Shown here in pieces: positions 1 to 31,277 of a stretch of 64,000 bases of DNA (position 1 is its first letter; each line of letters begins with the position of its first letter). The stretch lies in NCBI GenBank assembly GCA_965153355.1, contig OZ231126.1, forward strand, positions 6,882,001 to 6,946,000. Reading direction: 5' to 3'. The position numbers were made by a program, and so were the translations under genes. This stretch comes from Flaccisagitta enflata (Eukaryota; Chaetognatha; Sagittoidea; Aphragmophora). A model generated the notes under the pieces. The model was not told the DNA's origin. It ran no database searches and worked only from the letters and a program-made list of their open reading frames with translations.

Positions 1-760
<760 letters not shown>

Positions 761-1120
761 TACCACGCGTATAATAAGAAAAGACGCAGTTTTGAATGGC
801 TAATTATGGCATCAAGTTTCCAGAAGTTTTTTTTTTTCTTTTTTTTTTTTTTTATTAGACTGTTGGAAAACCTTTTGAAAATACTTCAATCTAGTGTTTT
901 CATTTTTGTTTAGAAATAACATTAGTTTGAAAAATAAGGATGCTGTTTAAAGGCTCTAGCTTCTTACCCGATTGAGATCAGACCTGGGATTGGTCTAGAA
1001 TGAAAGGTTTTTTTTTTAGATTTTTTTAAATAATCCAAGTGAAAAGAGTATAGATTATTTTTTGTATCTTTTTTGTCAACAAATAAACGGCACGTCTTTT
1101 TTTTTTTTACTCGCGTAGTA
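761..1120. mobile_element. Non-autonomous TIR transposon, TACCACGCG family, copy 1
   Basis: Ends TACCACGCG...AAAAGACGCA and TGCACGTC-like...CGCGTAGTA are imperfect inverted repeats shared with the copies at 7990 and 13999. The internal sequence CTCTAGCTTCTTACCCG...GACCTGGGATTGGTCTAGAA is also shared. Confidence 0.75.
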
Positions 1121-1145
1121 ATTATTTCTCCGTTTTAAGCGCAGT

Positions 1146-18214
<17,069 letters not shown>

Positions 18215-18231
18215 TTCTAGGAGCAAAATAG

Positions 18232-18372
<141 letters not shown>

Positions 18373-18511
18373 CTGAAAGAAACAGACAGACAGACGGACA
18401 CGACCATTATTGGCAACCATAAAACATCAAAATGCAAGACAAAAAGTCACGCAGACGAAGAAAAGATACTCAGAAAGGCCATGATAGAATTAGAAAGTCA
18501 TTCATCTAAAT

Positions 18512-18718
18512 ACAAGGCCGGATACACGGCTACCCTAGTCGCGTGTGGGTGGGCAGGAGCAGTGCTGGAGAAGGTCACTAGAGCATCTGGGCAGGAGCCG
18601 TATGCTCAAAAAGCTCAAAAACGCCGAAAAAGTAAAAAGGGGACCAACCGTCCGACCGACCGACCAACCGACGGACCGACATAGCGGGGTGTAGAGTCGC
18701 GTAGCACGCGACTAAAAA
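18512..18718 (-). mobile_element. Hairpin-headed element, GTCGCGTGC subfamily, complete
   Basis: Read on minus: TAGTCGCGTGCTACGCGACT head, (GGTC)n, distal CCACACGCGACTAGG, end GTGTATCCGGCCTTGT. Confidence 0.9.
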
Positions 18719-19122
18719 GCTCAATGAATTGTTGATTTACATACAATTAAATGCAACGCTCGATTTGATTTTACTTAAAGACGAAAATTTTTAATTATTT
18801 CATATTTATTCCTGACTATAAAATCATCTCAATTTCAATTAAACAAGAGATATTGCTTTATAAATCTATACTTACCGACAGACAGTTCGAGTATCCCAGC
18901 TACTCTTCATGAATTTCCACCCTTTTAAATAGAATCGAATCGATGAAAGACCTTCATTGTTTCCATTTTGTTTTCTCGATGATAAATAGAATCAAGTTTC
19001 TGTTATCGCTTCTTTTTTTTTCTCGCCACAATCGCGAATTTTCAATGTTGCAGATTTGTATTTTGTTAATGAAGATTTTTGTTTAGTAAGTCAGTGTTCT
19101 TTCGCCGGCCATTCTAATAAGA
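18719..19122. other. Unassigned AT-rich intergenic sequence
   Basis: No gene or repeat recognised. Confidence 0.5.
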
Positions 19123-19123
19123 C

Positions 19124-19320
19124 ATTTTTAGTCGTGGACACACAACTCTAAACCTCGCTTGGTCGGTCCGTCCATCCGTCCGTCTGTCCGTCGGTCCGTC
19201 ACATTTCTTAATTATCTTTGTTTTTTGTCCTTCTTGTAAGGTATGTAAGAGTGAATTATTGTTGTACTGTAGTTCTTTAGTACTGCCCCTGCCCAACCGT
19301 TTGCGACTTACGCCCTGTCT
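19124..19320 (+). mobile_element. Hairpin-headed element, diverged
   Basis: TAGTCGTGGACACACAACTC head, (GTCC)n, distal CGTTTGCGACTTACG. The 3' tail is degenerate. Confidence 0.7.
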
Positions 19321-19435
19321 TTGACCTGTTCACTTAGTCATGCATGTGCTCCGAGTTGGTGGACCAATGGTCTGTGATGCTGTAGTCAAAAATGGTCAAA
19401 AAGATGTGGTGAGATTGCATCATGTCTAAGCTCTT

Positions 19436-19655
19436 TTGTCTTTTGTCTCTCGTCTCTCGTCTCTTGTCTCTTGTCTCTTGTCTCTTGTCTCTTGTCTCTT
19501 GTCTCTCGTCTCTCGTCTCTCGTCTCTCGTCTCTCGTCTCTCGTCTCTCGTCTCTCCTGTCTTGTCTCTCGTCTCTCGTCTCTCGTCTCTCGTCTCTCGT
19601 CTCTCGTCGCTCGTCTCTTGTCTCTTTTCTTTTGTCTTTTGTCTTTTGTCTTCAA
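19436..19655. repeat. GTCTCTC/GTCTCTT 7-bp tandem repeat
   Basis: About 30 units; the source of Arg/Asp/Glu-rich and Ser/Leu-rich artefact frames. Confidence 0.95.
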
Positions 19656-19800
19656 CAGATGCCAGATATTTGAATTTGAGATGTTGCACAACTTCTGCTA
19701 CAAATCCTTTCTGCATTGTTCCAATGTTTATCGCTAACATTTGAAAAGGTTTTCCTGTGTTTCCCCATTTTCTTTAAACATTTCCTCTTGCATTTCACAA

Positions 19801-20414
19801 GTAACATCCCTTCCATAATTAAGCGAACTGGAAAAATAATCCATATAGGTAGTAAAAATGCGCTCAGAGTGATGAAATTTGAAACAGAAATAGCTAAGAT
19901 GTAGTACTTTGGCATAGAAAAGCGATGTTGAGGACTTTCCTGCATGAAGAGGGAGATAGAGGGTCCTTTGCCAGAAGTGCGGCATCAAATTATTGCCAAT
20001 TTCTACGGGAAAAATGTTTCAAAGGGAAAGATGTATAGCTTCCAGCATTTTAAGCAGATGGGATGCAAAAAAAAAACCGCCATATGTCACAAAATGTGGT
20101 TAGTTGATGCAGGAGAGTTAGTGGCGCAGAAAGAAGGGCAGGGAAGGCCGAGTAAACTGACAAAAGCCCGGGAAAAGAAGGTGACATATTGTAATCACGG
20201 CAAAATGGGGCCCTTACGCAACCATTCACTATTTTGCGTAATTGAGCTCATAAGGAGATAGCCGTCTCTATTTTTGAGGCATTTTTTGCACTATGTTGAT
20301 GTAATCTACTGTTGTTGATGCTTCATATTGTCTGTATTGATCATACTTGTATCTAACAGCCCTTAAACAACGCGTTTTCATCCCAGTTCGCCTAATTATG
20401 GAAGGGGTGTTACA
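19801..20414 (+). mobile_element. Tc1/mariner-like element remnant
   Basis: Inverted ends built on CCCTTCCATAATTA...GCGAACTGG (left) and its complement (right), bounded by TA. Encloses a short reading frame at 19944-20261 with FQHFKQMGCKKKTAICHKM and GQGRPSKLTKAREK, which look like the helix-turn-helix and GRPxKLT linker of a Tc1/mariner transposase. The catalytic DDE part is missing. Confidence 0.7.
19944..20261 (+). pseudogene. Transposase N-terminal fragment
   Basis: 105 codons with a HTH-like segment followed by GQGRPSKLT; no DDE catalytic domain, and stops follow. Sits between the inverted ends of the remnant. Confidence 0.55.
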
Positions 20415-20662
20415 ATGAAGAATCGCGATCAAAGTTATACAAGTCAACAAAACTAACTATAAATCCAATCCATAATAGACCAAAAACAAACCAAAGACAC
20501 GAAACAAGATCACAAAAAAACAATAAAACAATAAAACAATTGATTTTCATGAATTTTCTCTCTTTCGAGTTTTTCGGCGGCTTTTATCAATTGTCTGAGA
20601 AGTGTCAGCTGTACCCAGCCGATCTTACAAATTGATTGCCTTTATTTCTTGCGTGGAGATTG

Positions 20663-20688
20663 TTATTGTTGTTGTTGTTGTTGTTGTT

Positions 20689-20731
<43 letters not shown>

Positions 20732-20734
20732 TTT

Positions 20735-20826
<92 letters not shown>

Positions 20827-20842
20827 GCTGTTGTCGTTGTCG
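20663..20842. repeat. (GTT)n microsatellite with GTTGTC block
   Basis: Contains a higher-order (GTTGTC) stretch at 20693-20728. Confidence 0.96.
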
Positions 20843-20949
20843 TACAATCCGTATTTTGTCTGAGAACACTGTTTATAAGAACATCAGCCTCAGATTTGGT
20901 GAAAAATTAAGAACATCCTAAGAACATGCTCAAGCTCAGATTTAAGCTT

Positions 20950-21178
20950 AACAAGGCCAACACCTATAAGTCGCGTGCGAGACTTACAGATTGATTTTGA
21001 ATGATTTAGAATGACTGAGAATGACTCAGCATACTCTTAAATGACTTTTATTGACTTAAAGAAATAAAATTGATAAAAAAAGTAAAAGTGTGATGGACTG
21101 ACAGACCAACCAACCAACCAACAGACGGACGGACGGACGGACAAAGCGGGGTGTGGAGTCGCGTGCACGCGACTAAGA
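20950..21178 (-). mobile_element. Hairpin-headed element, GTCGCGTG long form
   Basis: Read on minus: AGTCGCGTGCACGCGACTCC head, (GTCC)n, AAGTCATTCTAAATC-type repeats, distal TCTCGCACGCGACTTATAGG, end TGGCCTTGTT. Confidence 0.88.
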
Positions 21179-21501
21179 ATATATTTTAGTACATTTTGAT
21201 ATGAATTGTTAAGGAAACTATAAAAAAAAAACGTTGTACACAATCCTCCAACTTAAATAATTCAGCCTGTTACCTTTATCACATTATCTTTTTAATGAAC
21301 TAAGTTACAATGGCAAAATTTTGCAAAGACCAAAAACAAAACATATTTATCTTATTGATTGTGAAAAACTAGCAACTATGATAAAATGCTTTAGAAATAA
21401 GAATGGGTTAAGAACGTTTGAGCCTAAAAATTGGCCATAAAATAAGAGCGCTGAGCCTCATTTAAAAAAACAGTGTTCTTATAAAAAATACGGAGTGTAG
21501 G

Positions 21502-21522
21502 TGTTGTTGTTGTTGTTGTTGC

Positions 21523-21616
<94 letters not shown>

Positions 21617-21658
21617 GCTTATGTAGTTGTTGTTAATGTAGTTGTCGTTGTCGTTGCT

Positions 21659-21700
<42 letters not shown>

Positions 21701-21702
21701 AA

Positions 21703-21762
<60 letters not shown>

Positions 21763-21790
21763 GGTTGTTGTGGTTGTTGTTGTCGTTGTT
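21502..21790. repeat. (GTT)n microsatellite
   Basis: About 290 bases, with GTAGTTGTC interruptions near 21620-21655. Confidence 0.96.
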
Positions 21791-22530
21791 TTGATGATAG
21801 CAGAAAGAAGAAGGGACAATTTTTGGTTGAGTTTCATGGGATCAAACTTTCAACGCGAACAGTAGAAAGTTAGTCGTTTTGTAAGCAAACTGGGCATGCT
21901 TTAGGCTCTTAATTGGGCCGAACACCGGACCAATATGTCACCTGTTGGTGGGTAGGGGCTGTAAAGGGGATGGGCAGGAGCAGTCATGAGGGTGGGCAAG
22001 GGCTGTATTGTGGGCGGGCTGGGGCAATAATACTCGGAAATTTTAGTTTGCCCAAATTCGCGTTATCCAAAATCTCGCGTTACCTACACATGCAGGGACG
22101 GACCTACCTACCCACGGATCGGCGGACCTACCTACCTACGGATGGGTCGACCTACCTTTCTATGGAAGAACGCACCTATCTACCTACCCACGGACACACG
22201 GACACACCCGCTTAAAAGCAAGTCAGCGGAATTGGTTGGACTTCCACTTCAACTTTGATGAGAAGTTAAGATTGGAAAGAAATCAAACTCAGCAAATGTT
22301 TTTTGTCTGAAAAGGAAGCCACTAGCAACTAGTTAAGACCTCTGGTGGGGGAAAAAGAGAGCGACTGCCTCGTAGTGACTTCTTTTGGAAAGAAAACGAT
22401 AAGAGAGGGACTCAGAACTCAAAAGCCAGAGGCGCCCTCTTCTTTGCCGACGCTAAATGACCCAAAATGTCACCCAGGCTTGACCCCACATAAGTTTATC
22501 TAAGACACATGCACTCGCACTAGCTGCTTT
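21791..22530. other. Unassigned intergenic sequence
   Basis: Contains GGGCAGGAGC and GACCTACCTAC reiterations at 21930-22190 that may be a decayed hairpin-headed element; otherwise nothing recognised. Confidence 0.4.
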
Positions 22531-22531
22531 C

Positions 22532-22580
22532 TCACTCTCTCTCTCCCTCTCGCTCTCTCTTCCTCTCCCTCTCCCTCTCC

Positions 22581-22640
<60 letters not shown>
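22532..22640. repeat. (CT)n microsatellite
   Basis: Interrupted CTCTCC at the left, pure CT at the right. Confidence 0.95.
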
Positions 22641-22642
<2 letters not shown>

Positions 22643-22713
22643 AAGCTGGTTGGACTATTTAGAATCATATCTCTTAAAACTATCAAAATGAAATGAATAC
22701 ATTCACTCTTTTA

Positions 22714-22838
22714 TTTTTAGGTGCGACAAAGCACCTCTATAATTGGCTGTGTCCGTTGGTTTGTCGGTTGGTCTGTCGGGTAACGCATTCGTTCGACAAT
22801 CCACACGTCGCACCTTATTGTCCTTCTTGGCCTTGTTT
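22714..22838 (+). mobile_element. Hairpin-headed element, GGTGCGAC subfamily, complete
   Basis: TAGGTGCGACAAAGCACCTC head, TGTCCGTTGGTTTGTCGG, distal ACGTCGCACCTTATT complementary to AGGTGCGAC over nine bases, end CTTGGCCTTGTTT. Confidence 0.88.
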
Positions 22839-23028
22839 GTTCTCTTTTCTGTTCTTATTGATAGGGATTATCTCTATTTCTTCCGCGACAGGGCTTCAGA
22901 GAAAAAATTACGTTCTTACAGATACAAGTAACGCGCGGACGCGCGGACGGGTGGGCATGGCAGGGGCGTACAACCCCCCCTTTGAAAGGCCCTTTCCACA
23001 CATACACCCCACACTCCACATACCAGCT

Positions 23029-23130
<102 letters not shown>

Positions 23131-23570
23131 CACCACTGCAGCATCTTAAATGCGCATTTTCGCACTTTTCAACTCGAGCAACACAGACCGACCATGCGAC
23201 CGACCGACAGACCTACCAATCAAGAGACGGGCGGACAGACGGACAAGGACTCGTACAGAGTCGTTAGTCCGCGATTAAAAATCAAATCGCGTTCTTTATT
23301 TTTTTATTGTCTTGATTTCATTATGGTATTATGATTACTCTCAGTTGGAAATCTAATAAGTTGTGTTCTCTCCTAGTTTGTTAGAATCCATAACAAGATT
23401 TATTGAAACCATGAGGCTTATATGAAATGTTCTTTTGGTAGGATTCGAGAATTGGCGGGCCAACAATGATGAATATGTTCACACCTCGTTATATTGATTT
23501 TAAGTTTAAATAAAGTGATATATCTCACTATGAAATGCCTAATTACTATTTCTATAGATTACAATGTTTG

Positions 23571-23960
23571 AAACAAGGCCAACACCTATAAGTCGCGTGC
23601 GAGACTTACAGACAAAGAATGACTTAGAATGACTTAGAATGACTTTCAATGACTTAGACTGACCTAAAATGACCAAAATTGTCTTAAAATGACTAAAAAA
23701 CCTAATTACCAAAAATGACTTAAAATAACTTAAAATGACTTAAAATGACTTAAAGTGACTTAGAATGACTCAAAATGACTTAGAATAACTATAAATGACT
23801 TAAAATGACTTAAAATGACCTAAGAATTGACATTATAGTAAAAAAAAGTAAAGTGTGACGGACGGACGGACCGACCGACGGACGGACGGACCGACGGACG
23901 GACGGACGGACGGACGGACCGACAAAGCGGGTTGTAGAGTCGCGTGCACGCGACTAAAAA
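23571..23960 (-). mobile_element. Hairpin-headed element, GTCGCGTG long form
   Basis: Read on minus: AGTCGCGTGCACGCGACTCT head, (GTCC)n, many AAGTCATTTTAAGTC repeats, distal TCGCACGCGACTTATAGG, end TTGGCCTTGTTTC. Confidence 0.9.
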
Positions 23961-24455
23961 TTTTTCAAGTTACTAATGATAAAATGGAAGAATATAAATC
24001 AGTGAAATACTTATGTCACAAAGTGTGAACATATTTATCATAGCTGGCCCGGCGCTTCCCGAAACATGCCTTTAACACTTTTGCAGAATTTCTGTCTCAA
24101 GTTTATCTCAACATTGTCCTAACTGGAAAGAAACAAATGTGTACTCACTACTCAGTACTTGCCGCGTAGGCGCGTACCTTACATAAGAAAATCGGTCTGG
24201 TAAGTTCATTGAATTTCCGAGCTACTGTAATGGCGCAAACCGCATAGCTTTGGTTCATTTTTTAAAAGAAATGATATGCGAAACAAAATTGCTAACTTAA
24301 GTGGACAAAGTCTCTCTCCTTTCTATTTTTCTCTGCGATCTCCCATTACAAAACCGACGATGAAACCCTCTTCCCCCACCCACTCCTCCTTTTGACTGTC
24401 CCTCACTCATCGTCCAAATATATCAGAATATACCTTTCACAAATTCTCCCCTTTT
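23961..24455. other. Unassigned intergenic sequence
   Basis: No gene or repeat recognised. Confidence 0.5.
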
Positions 24456-25033
24456 TTTGGGCAGCGGCCCCGAAGGGGACGAAGTCCTGTAGAACACAGG
24501 GGACTTTCGTTTGTTTGTCCATTCGTTTGTTCATTTGTTCTTTCATTCGTCCACCCCAGGCCCTCTCAGGCCTGAAATCTGCCCTCACAGGCCTAAAATA
24601 TGCCCTCTCAGGCCTGAAATCTGGCCTCTCAGGCCTTGAATCTGCCTTCTCAGGCCGGAAATTTGCTCTTTCAGGCCTGAAACCTGGCTGTTAGGCTTTA
24701 AATCTGCTCTCTCAGGCCTGAAACCTGCCTGTCAAACTTTAAATCTGCCCTCTCAGGCCTGAAATCTGCCTTCTCAGATTCAAGGCCTGAGAAGGCAGAT
24801 TTCGGGTCTGAGAGGACAGATTTTAGCCCTGAGATGGCAGATTTCAGGCCTGAAAGGGCCTAGGGGGGCGGATGGACGGACAAACGGATGGACAAACGAA
24901 CGAAAGTCCCCTGTGTTCTACAGGACTTTGTCCCCTTCGGGGCCGCTGCCCTGCCTCTCATTCCGATTTACAACCATGCAAAGCAGGGCAATGGTTATCG
25001 CTGACCACATATTGCCCTTGGGCGACCTGTTTC
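24456..25033. mobile_element. Foldback element (CCTGT/ACAGG type)
   Basis: GGGCAGCGGCCCCGAAGGGG at the left and its inverse at 24936-24954; the trailing module runs ...GCAGGGCAATGGTTATCGC to 25030. The inner CTCAGGCCTGAAATCTGCC repeats are themselves inverted about a centre near 24785. Confidence 0.92.
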
Positions 25034-26688
25034 GCTTCCCTCTTTCCTTCTCCATTTGGACATCACTTTTTGCCTTGCATTCCTTTTGCCTCCATCTTGA
25101 CATCACTATTTGCCTTCCCTTCCTTTTGCCTCCATCTTGACATCACTATTTGCCTTCCCTTCCTTTTGCCTCCATCTGGACATCACTTTTTGCCTTCCCT
25201 TCCTTTTGCCTCCATCTGGACATCACTTTTTGCCTTCCCTTCCTTTTGCCTCCATCTGGACATCACTTTTTGCCTTCCCTTCCTTTTGCCTCCATCTGGT
25301 CATCACTTTTTGCCTTCCCTTCCTTTTGCCTCCATCTGGACATCACTTTTTGCCTTCCCTTCCTTTTGCCTCCCTCTGAACATCACTTTTTGATGGAGTT
25401 GGAAAGGTCGAAAAGGCGCATTTTCGCCCCTGCCCACCCATCCGCAACTGGTGGCCGTGTACCCGGCCTTGTTTGCCTTCCCTTCCTTTTGCCTCTATCT
25501 GAACATCACTTTTTGCCTCCCCTTCCTTTTGCCTCTATCTGGATATCAATTTTTGCCTTCCCTTCTTTTTGCCTCCATATGGACATCACTTTTTGCCTTC
25601 CCTTCTTTTTGCCTCCATATGGACATCACTTTTTGCCTTCCCTTCCTTTTGCCTCCATCTGGATATCACTTTTTGCCTTCCCTTCCTTTTGCCACCATCT
25701 GGACATCACATTTTGCCTTCTCTTCCTCCATATGGACATCATTTTTTGCCTTCTCTTCTTCCTTTTGCCTCCATCTGGACATCACTTTTTGCCTTCTCTT
25801 CCTTTTGCCTCCATATGGACATCACTTTTTGCCTTCTGTCCTTTTGCTCCATCTGATATCACTTTTGCCTCCACCCATCCGCAACTGGTGGCCGTGTACC
25901 CGGCCTTGTTTGCCTTCCCTTCCTTTTGCCTCTATCTGAACATCACTTTTTGCCTCCCCTTCCTTTTGCCTCCATCTGGACATCACTTTTTGCCTTCCCT
26001 TCCTTTTGCCTCCATCTGGACATCACTTTTTGCCTTCCCTTCCTTTTGCCTCCATATGGACATCACTTTTTGCCTTCCCTTCCTTTTGCCTCCATCTGGA
26101 CATCACTTTTTGCCTTCCCTTCCTTTTGCCTCCATATGGACATCACTTTTTGCCTTCTCTTCCTTTTGCCTCCATATGGACATCACTTTTTGCCTTCCCG
26201 TCCTTTTGCCTCCATCTGGATATCACTTTTTGCCTTCCCTTCCTTTTGCCACCATCTGGACATCACTTTTTGCCTTCTCTTCCTTTTGCCTCCATATGGA
26301 CATCACTTTTTGCCTTCTCTTCCTTTTGCCTCCATCTGGACATCACTTTTTGCCTTCTCTTCCTTTTGCCTCCATATGGACATCACTTTTTGCCTTCCCT
26401 TCCTTTTGCCTCCATCTGGACATCACTTTTTGCCTTCCCTTCCTTTTGCCTCCATCTGGACATCATTTTTTGCCTTCCCTTCCTTTTGCCTCCATCTTGA
26501 CATCACTATTTGCCTTCCCTTCCTTTTGCCTCCATCTTGACATCACTATTTGCCTTCCCTTCCTTTTGCCTCCATCTGGACATCACTTTTTGTCTTCCCT
26601 TCCTTTTGCCACCATCTGGTCATCACTTTTTGCCTTCCCTTCCTTTTGCCTCCATCTGGACATCACTATTTGCCTTCCCTTCCTTTTG
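25034..26688. repeat. 40-bp satellite
   Basis: About 40 units with core CCTTCCCTTCCTTTTGCCTC and CATCTGGACATCACTTTTTG. Because 40 is not a multiple of three, all three frames stay open and create a false 527-codon frame. Interrupted at 25393-25471 and 25873-25911 by the 3' ends of hairpin-headed elements. Confidence 0.95.
25393..25471 (+). mobile_element. 3' end of a hairpin-headed element inside the satellite
   Basis: CACCCATCCGCAACTGGTGG then CGTGTACCCGGCCTTGTTT. A shorter copy at 25873-25911 has the same right junction and the same following satellite units, so the pair probably arose by segmental duplication. Confidence 0.8.
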
Positions 26689-27318
26689 GGCTGCGGCCCC
26701 GAAGGGGCCAATGACCTATGCTTTTACACATAGGGGAAATTTCTCCTTCTTCTTCTCCTTCTCCTTCTTTTCCTTCTTCTCCGTCCCCCCCCCCCCCCTC
26801 AAGACCCAAATCCTAGTCTCGAGACCCAAATCCTATCTTCAAGGCTCAAATCCCCACTTTGAAGCTCAAATCCCAGCCTTGAGGCTCGAATCTCAGTCTC
26901 CAGGCTAAAATCCCACTCTCGAGGCTCAAATCCCAGCCCTTATACTCAAGGCACAAATCCCAGCCTTGAAGCTCAAATCCTAGCCTCGAAGCTCAAATAC
27001 CAGCTTCCAAGCTCAAATCCCTGCCCCAAAGCTCAAATCCCAACCTCAAAGCTCAAATCCCAGCCTTGAAGCTCAAATCTTAGCCTTGAAGCTGAAACCC
27101 CAGCCTCGAAGCTCAAATCCCAGCCTCAAGGCCCTAATCCAAGCCTCAAGGCCCCTATTCCAGCCTCCATGCCCTAATTCCATCCTTGAGGCCCAAATAA
27201 AAACAGCATAGGTCATCGGCTCCTTCGGGGCCGCTGCCCCTCTAACCACCTCACACCACCATACACTCACATAGGGGCAACGGGTACCGCTGACCATCTA
27301 ACGCTTTTGCGACTATTA
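26689..27318. mobile_element. Foldback element (CCTATG/CATAGG type) inserted in the satellite
   Basis: Left end GGCTGCGGCCCCGAAGGGG; the right end runs through CCGCTGCCCC to TAACGCTTTTGCGACTATTA. The 40-bp satellite resumes directly at 27319, which fixes both termini. The interior repeats CAAATCCCAGCCTTGAAGCT. Confidence 0.92.
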
Positions 27319-27500
27319 CCTCCATATGGACATCACTTTTTGCCTTCCCTTCCTTTTGCCTCCACCTGGACTTCACTATTTGCCTTCCCTTCCTTTTGCC
27401 TCCATCTGGACATCATTTGTTGCCTTCCCTTCCTTTTGCCTCCATCTGGTCGTCACTCTTTGCCTTCCCTTCCTTTTGCCTCCATCTGGACATCACTTGG
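27319..27500. repeat. 40-bp satellite, resumed
   Basis: Four to five further units after the inserted foldback element. Confidence 0.93.
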
Positions 27501-27575
27501 GAAAATCTGAGAAGGTTTTTGGCGACTCAGAAACCATTTGTCACACGTGAGCTAAAACTTGCCAGAACCCTCCCG

Positions 27576-28594
<1,019 letters not shown>

Positions 28595-28735
28595 AGAGCC
28601 AATAGACGAAAACAATTTATTAACGAATGAAAAGGACTTATTTAAATGAAATCCCTCAGCTGTAAAGTTTATTTATGTTCTTTTTAACAATTCATGCACA
28701 AAAATTAATTCGAAGGTGAAAAAGTAATCAGGAAA

Positions 28736-29090
28736 AAAGTCGAAGTCATTCTTCGACTTTTTGACATATTCGAGAAAAACAGGGTTTTCATTTTCTTATG
28801 AGAAAGTTGAGCATCTCATCCGGCTGATTGAGGCCTCCAATGAAATTGACAGGGTAAGTAAATTTGATAATTCTCTTTCATTTGGCGCCAAGCAGAATGC
28901 TCTACAACAAATGTTTTTTGCGCTATGATTTTTTAAAGATTTATTTACGAAAAATTTGATAGAAATTTTTTTCAATTTTTTTTTTATTTTGTGTAGGATC
29001 AATAAAGAAGTATATCTATGTTTACTTGAGCATGAAAATACAAAAAAAAATGTTTATGAGCACAGCTGCTCATCTGTGAGGGCGTTTTGA
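28736..29090 (+). repeat. Interspersed repeat with a second inverted copy at 37893-38250
   Basis: About 350 bases including CATTTGGCGCCAAGCAGAAT and GCTCATCTGTGAGGG, matched in reverse orientation 9 kb away. Confidence 0.8.
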
Positions 29091-29480
29091 TCATTTTAGC
29101 TCATTTAGCTCACTTAGCTCAGTTTATTCTTTTAAATACAATAAATGAATGAATATTTTCATACTTGTTTAAGCAAGCAATTAAAAAAAACATGTCAGTG
29201 AGCAGAGCTGCTCATCTGTGAAGGTGTTTTTAAGTATTCTAGCTCATTTAGCTCATTTAGCTTTCTCTTTTTGTCTGATTTAGAATAGAATAAATAAATT
29301 ACTGTTTTGATTTAAGCATGCAAATACAAAAAATCATGCCAGTGAGAAAAGCTGGTTATCTGGTTGAATTATTTTGAATATTTTAGCTCATTTGGCTCAT
29401 TTAGCTCATTTGGCTCAGTTGTATTTTTCTCTGATTTTAAATGCAATCAATACATACAATTGCTTTGGATGTGATCTAAC
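29020..29480. repeat. About 140-bp tandem repeat, 3 copies
   Basis: Each unit has GAGCAGAGCTGCTCATCTGTG and TTAGCTCATTTAGCTCA, continuing from the interspersed repeat. Confidence 0.75.
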
Positions 29481-30654
29481 AAATAAAAAGAATTTCAGTG
29501 ACTGAAGACAAAAGCATGGTGAAAAGTGACCAATGCTTACAACTTTTGTTCCTCACGGCGACAGCCGCCATTACTGGTAAAACTGGTTTCGCAACCTAAT
29601 CATTTGACTGATTTGAGCATCCTTGACATTAGTGTCCTGCTTGAAGTTGGCGTGACAGAAAATCTAAGAAAGTCTAAGACTAACTTGAGACCCAGATTAC
29701 CAAGACTATGACTAGACTAGGACAAGGCTAAAGACTAAGACTAAGACTGAGGTTAAGACTGAGACTAAGACCAGTGATTTAGTATCATCTTCGTGGTTTT
29801 CGTCATGCTGTTAATCAATCTAATTGGAGGGCAAATGATTTCCTTCTTTAAGTCATTAATAATACTACAAGCTCGGTGGTCACTTTTCTACAACCGTGAA
29901 CAGAGCCTGTCAAGATCAACAAGATCAGACTCAGTCTTGATTTGGAAATTAACACAAATGTAAACAGACCCTGTCAAGATCAACAACTGTTTCTTTGCTT
30001 TTTTCCTATCAATTCTTTTTTTCTTAAAAGAAGCTTGATGATTTTTTTTTTATATTTTTCTAAAGTGTTTTATCGATTCATCGATCCCGCATTCTTTTGG
30101 TTTGTTCTAATCTTCGTTTACATTTCCCCCCCCCCTTTGTCTACAAACTTCACTTTTTATCAGATGGATTGACAAACAGAAAGACGAGATCATAAGGAGA
30201 CAGACCTATGTGGAGTCCATACGTCTGTACCATACTATGTACGTTCTTCATTTGGTGCACTGTCAGATGGAGAAAGACGGACCAATGGATTGACGTGATG
30301 ACAGACATTTGGGATGGACTAACATGTACATATTTTTAGACATATATAATAATATTTTAAAATAAACCTGTTCATTCGATATTTTCACGACCACGTTCAA
30401 TCCTTAACAACCAATGATCGAAGTTTTAAACTAATAGGACCAATCAACGATTAGCGGCGATGGTTCCCGTATACTGGAAACTTGGAAAGGCCGAAAGTGA
30501 AACAGGTTTGAGTCCTGAATGGCAATCGATTATATTACTGGTAAGAGAAAGTAAAAGGAAAGAGAAGAAAGAAAAAGAAGAAAAGAAGAAAGGAAATATC
30601 AAATGAAAACTTACCATTAAGTGGCCTACCTTTCCACCTTCCTGCTCGCGGTCC

Positions 30655-30695
<41 letters not shown>

Positions 30696-31022
30696 AAAGA
30701 CCGAGTAAGAAAATTCTGATAAACTCGAATCAAGTTTTTACTTCCTTGTTCCTGAAAGAGAATACACAATAAAATATATATTCTTCTTCGCATAAAAGAA
30801 GGAGAAAAAAAAACCTCGACAATATTTCATTTCAAATTCAATAAAATCAACAAGAAAATCAACTCATTCAAAAGCAGTTTTAACAAAAAAGAAAGTGTTT
30901 TTTGTGACTCAACTGAAGTTCGCGCGGAGCAAAAAAAAAAATCCAGTAGATAGGATTTGTTTAATACAAGCGTTGTCACACCACAGCACAAATAAGAAGA
31001 AGAATCGTTCGAATCGTTTATT
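29481..31022. other. Unassigned intergenic sequence upstream of the tetraspanin gene
   Basis: Short CTAAGACTAAGACTGAG repeats (29660-29775), a duplicated CCTGTCAAGATCAACAA (29908 and 29970), and a (CT)n run at 30658-30692. No gene recognised. Confidence 0.45.
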
Positions 31023-31138
31023 ATTTTCGGGTGCGCCAACGCACCTCTGTAACCGGTTGGTCTGTCGTTCATAGAAACCTTTTACAATCCACCCAGCGCA
31101 CCTATTGACCTTGACCTATTGACCTATAAACCTTGTTT
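31023..31138 (+). mobile_element. Hairpin-headed element, GGTGCGC subfamily
   Basis: GGGTGCGCCAACGCACCTCT head, short GGTTGGTCTG block, distal CAGCGCACCTATT complementary to GGTGCGC, end ATAAACCTTGTTT. Lies about 260 bases upstream of the tetraspanin ATG. Confidence 0.85.
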
Positions 31139-31277
31139 CTTCAAGCTTTGTCCACGTCACATAAATTTACTTCGTCATCGTCCTCATCCTCTTCCAAATC
31201 TTCAACACCTGAATCTGCCGCAACTTCCCCTCAACATCTCCCGAAACACGCCTTCTCTCCTCCACGTCCAATCCTCA

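Noticed and set aside
25150-26733. 527-codon open frame with repeated LPFASIWTSLFAFPSFC
   Set aside because: It is the 40-bp satellite read through; all three plus frames are open because the unit length is not a multiple of three and the unit lacks stops. No start context, no splice evidence, no domain.
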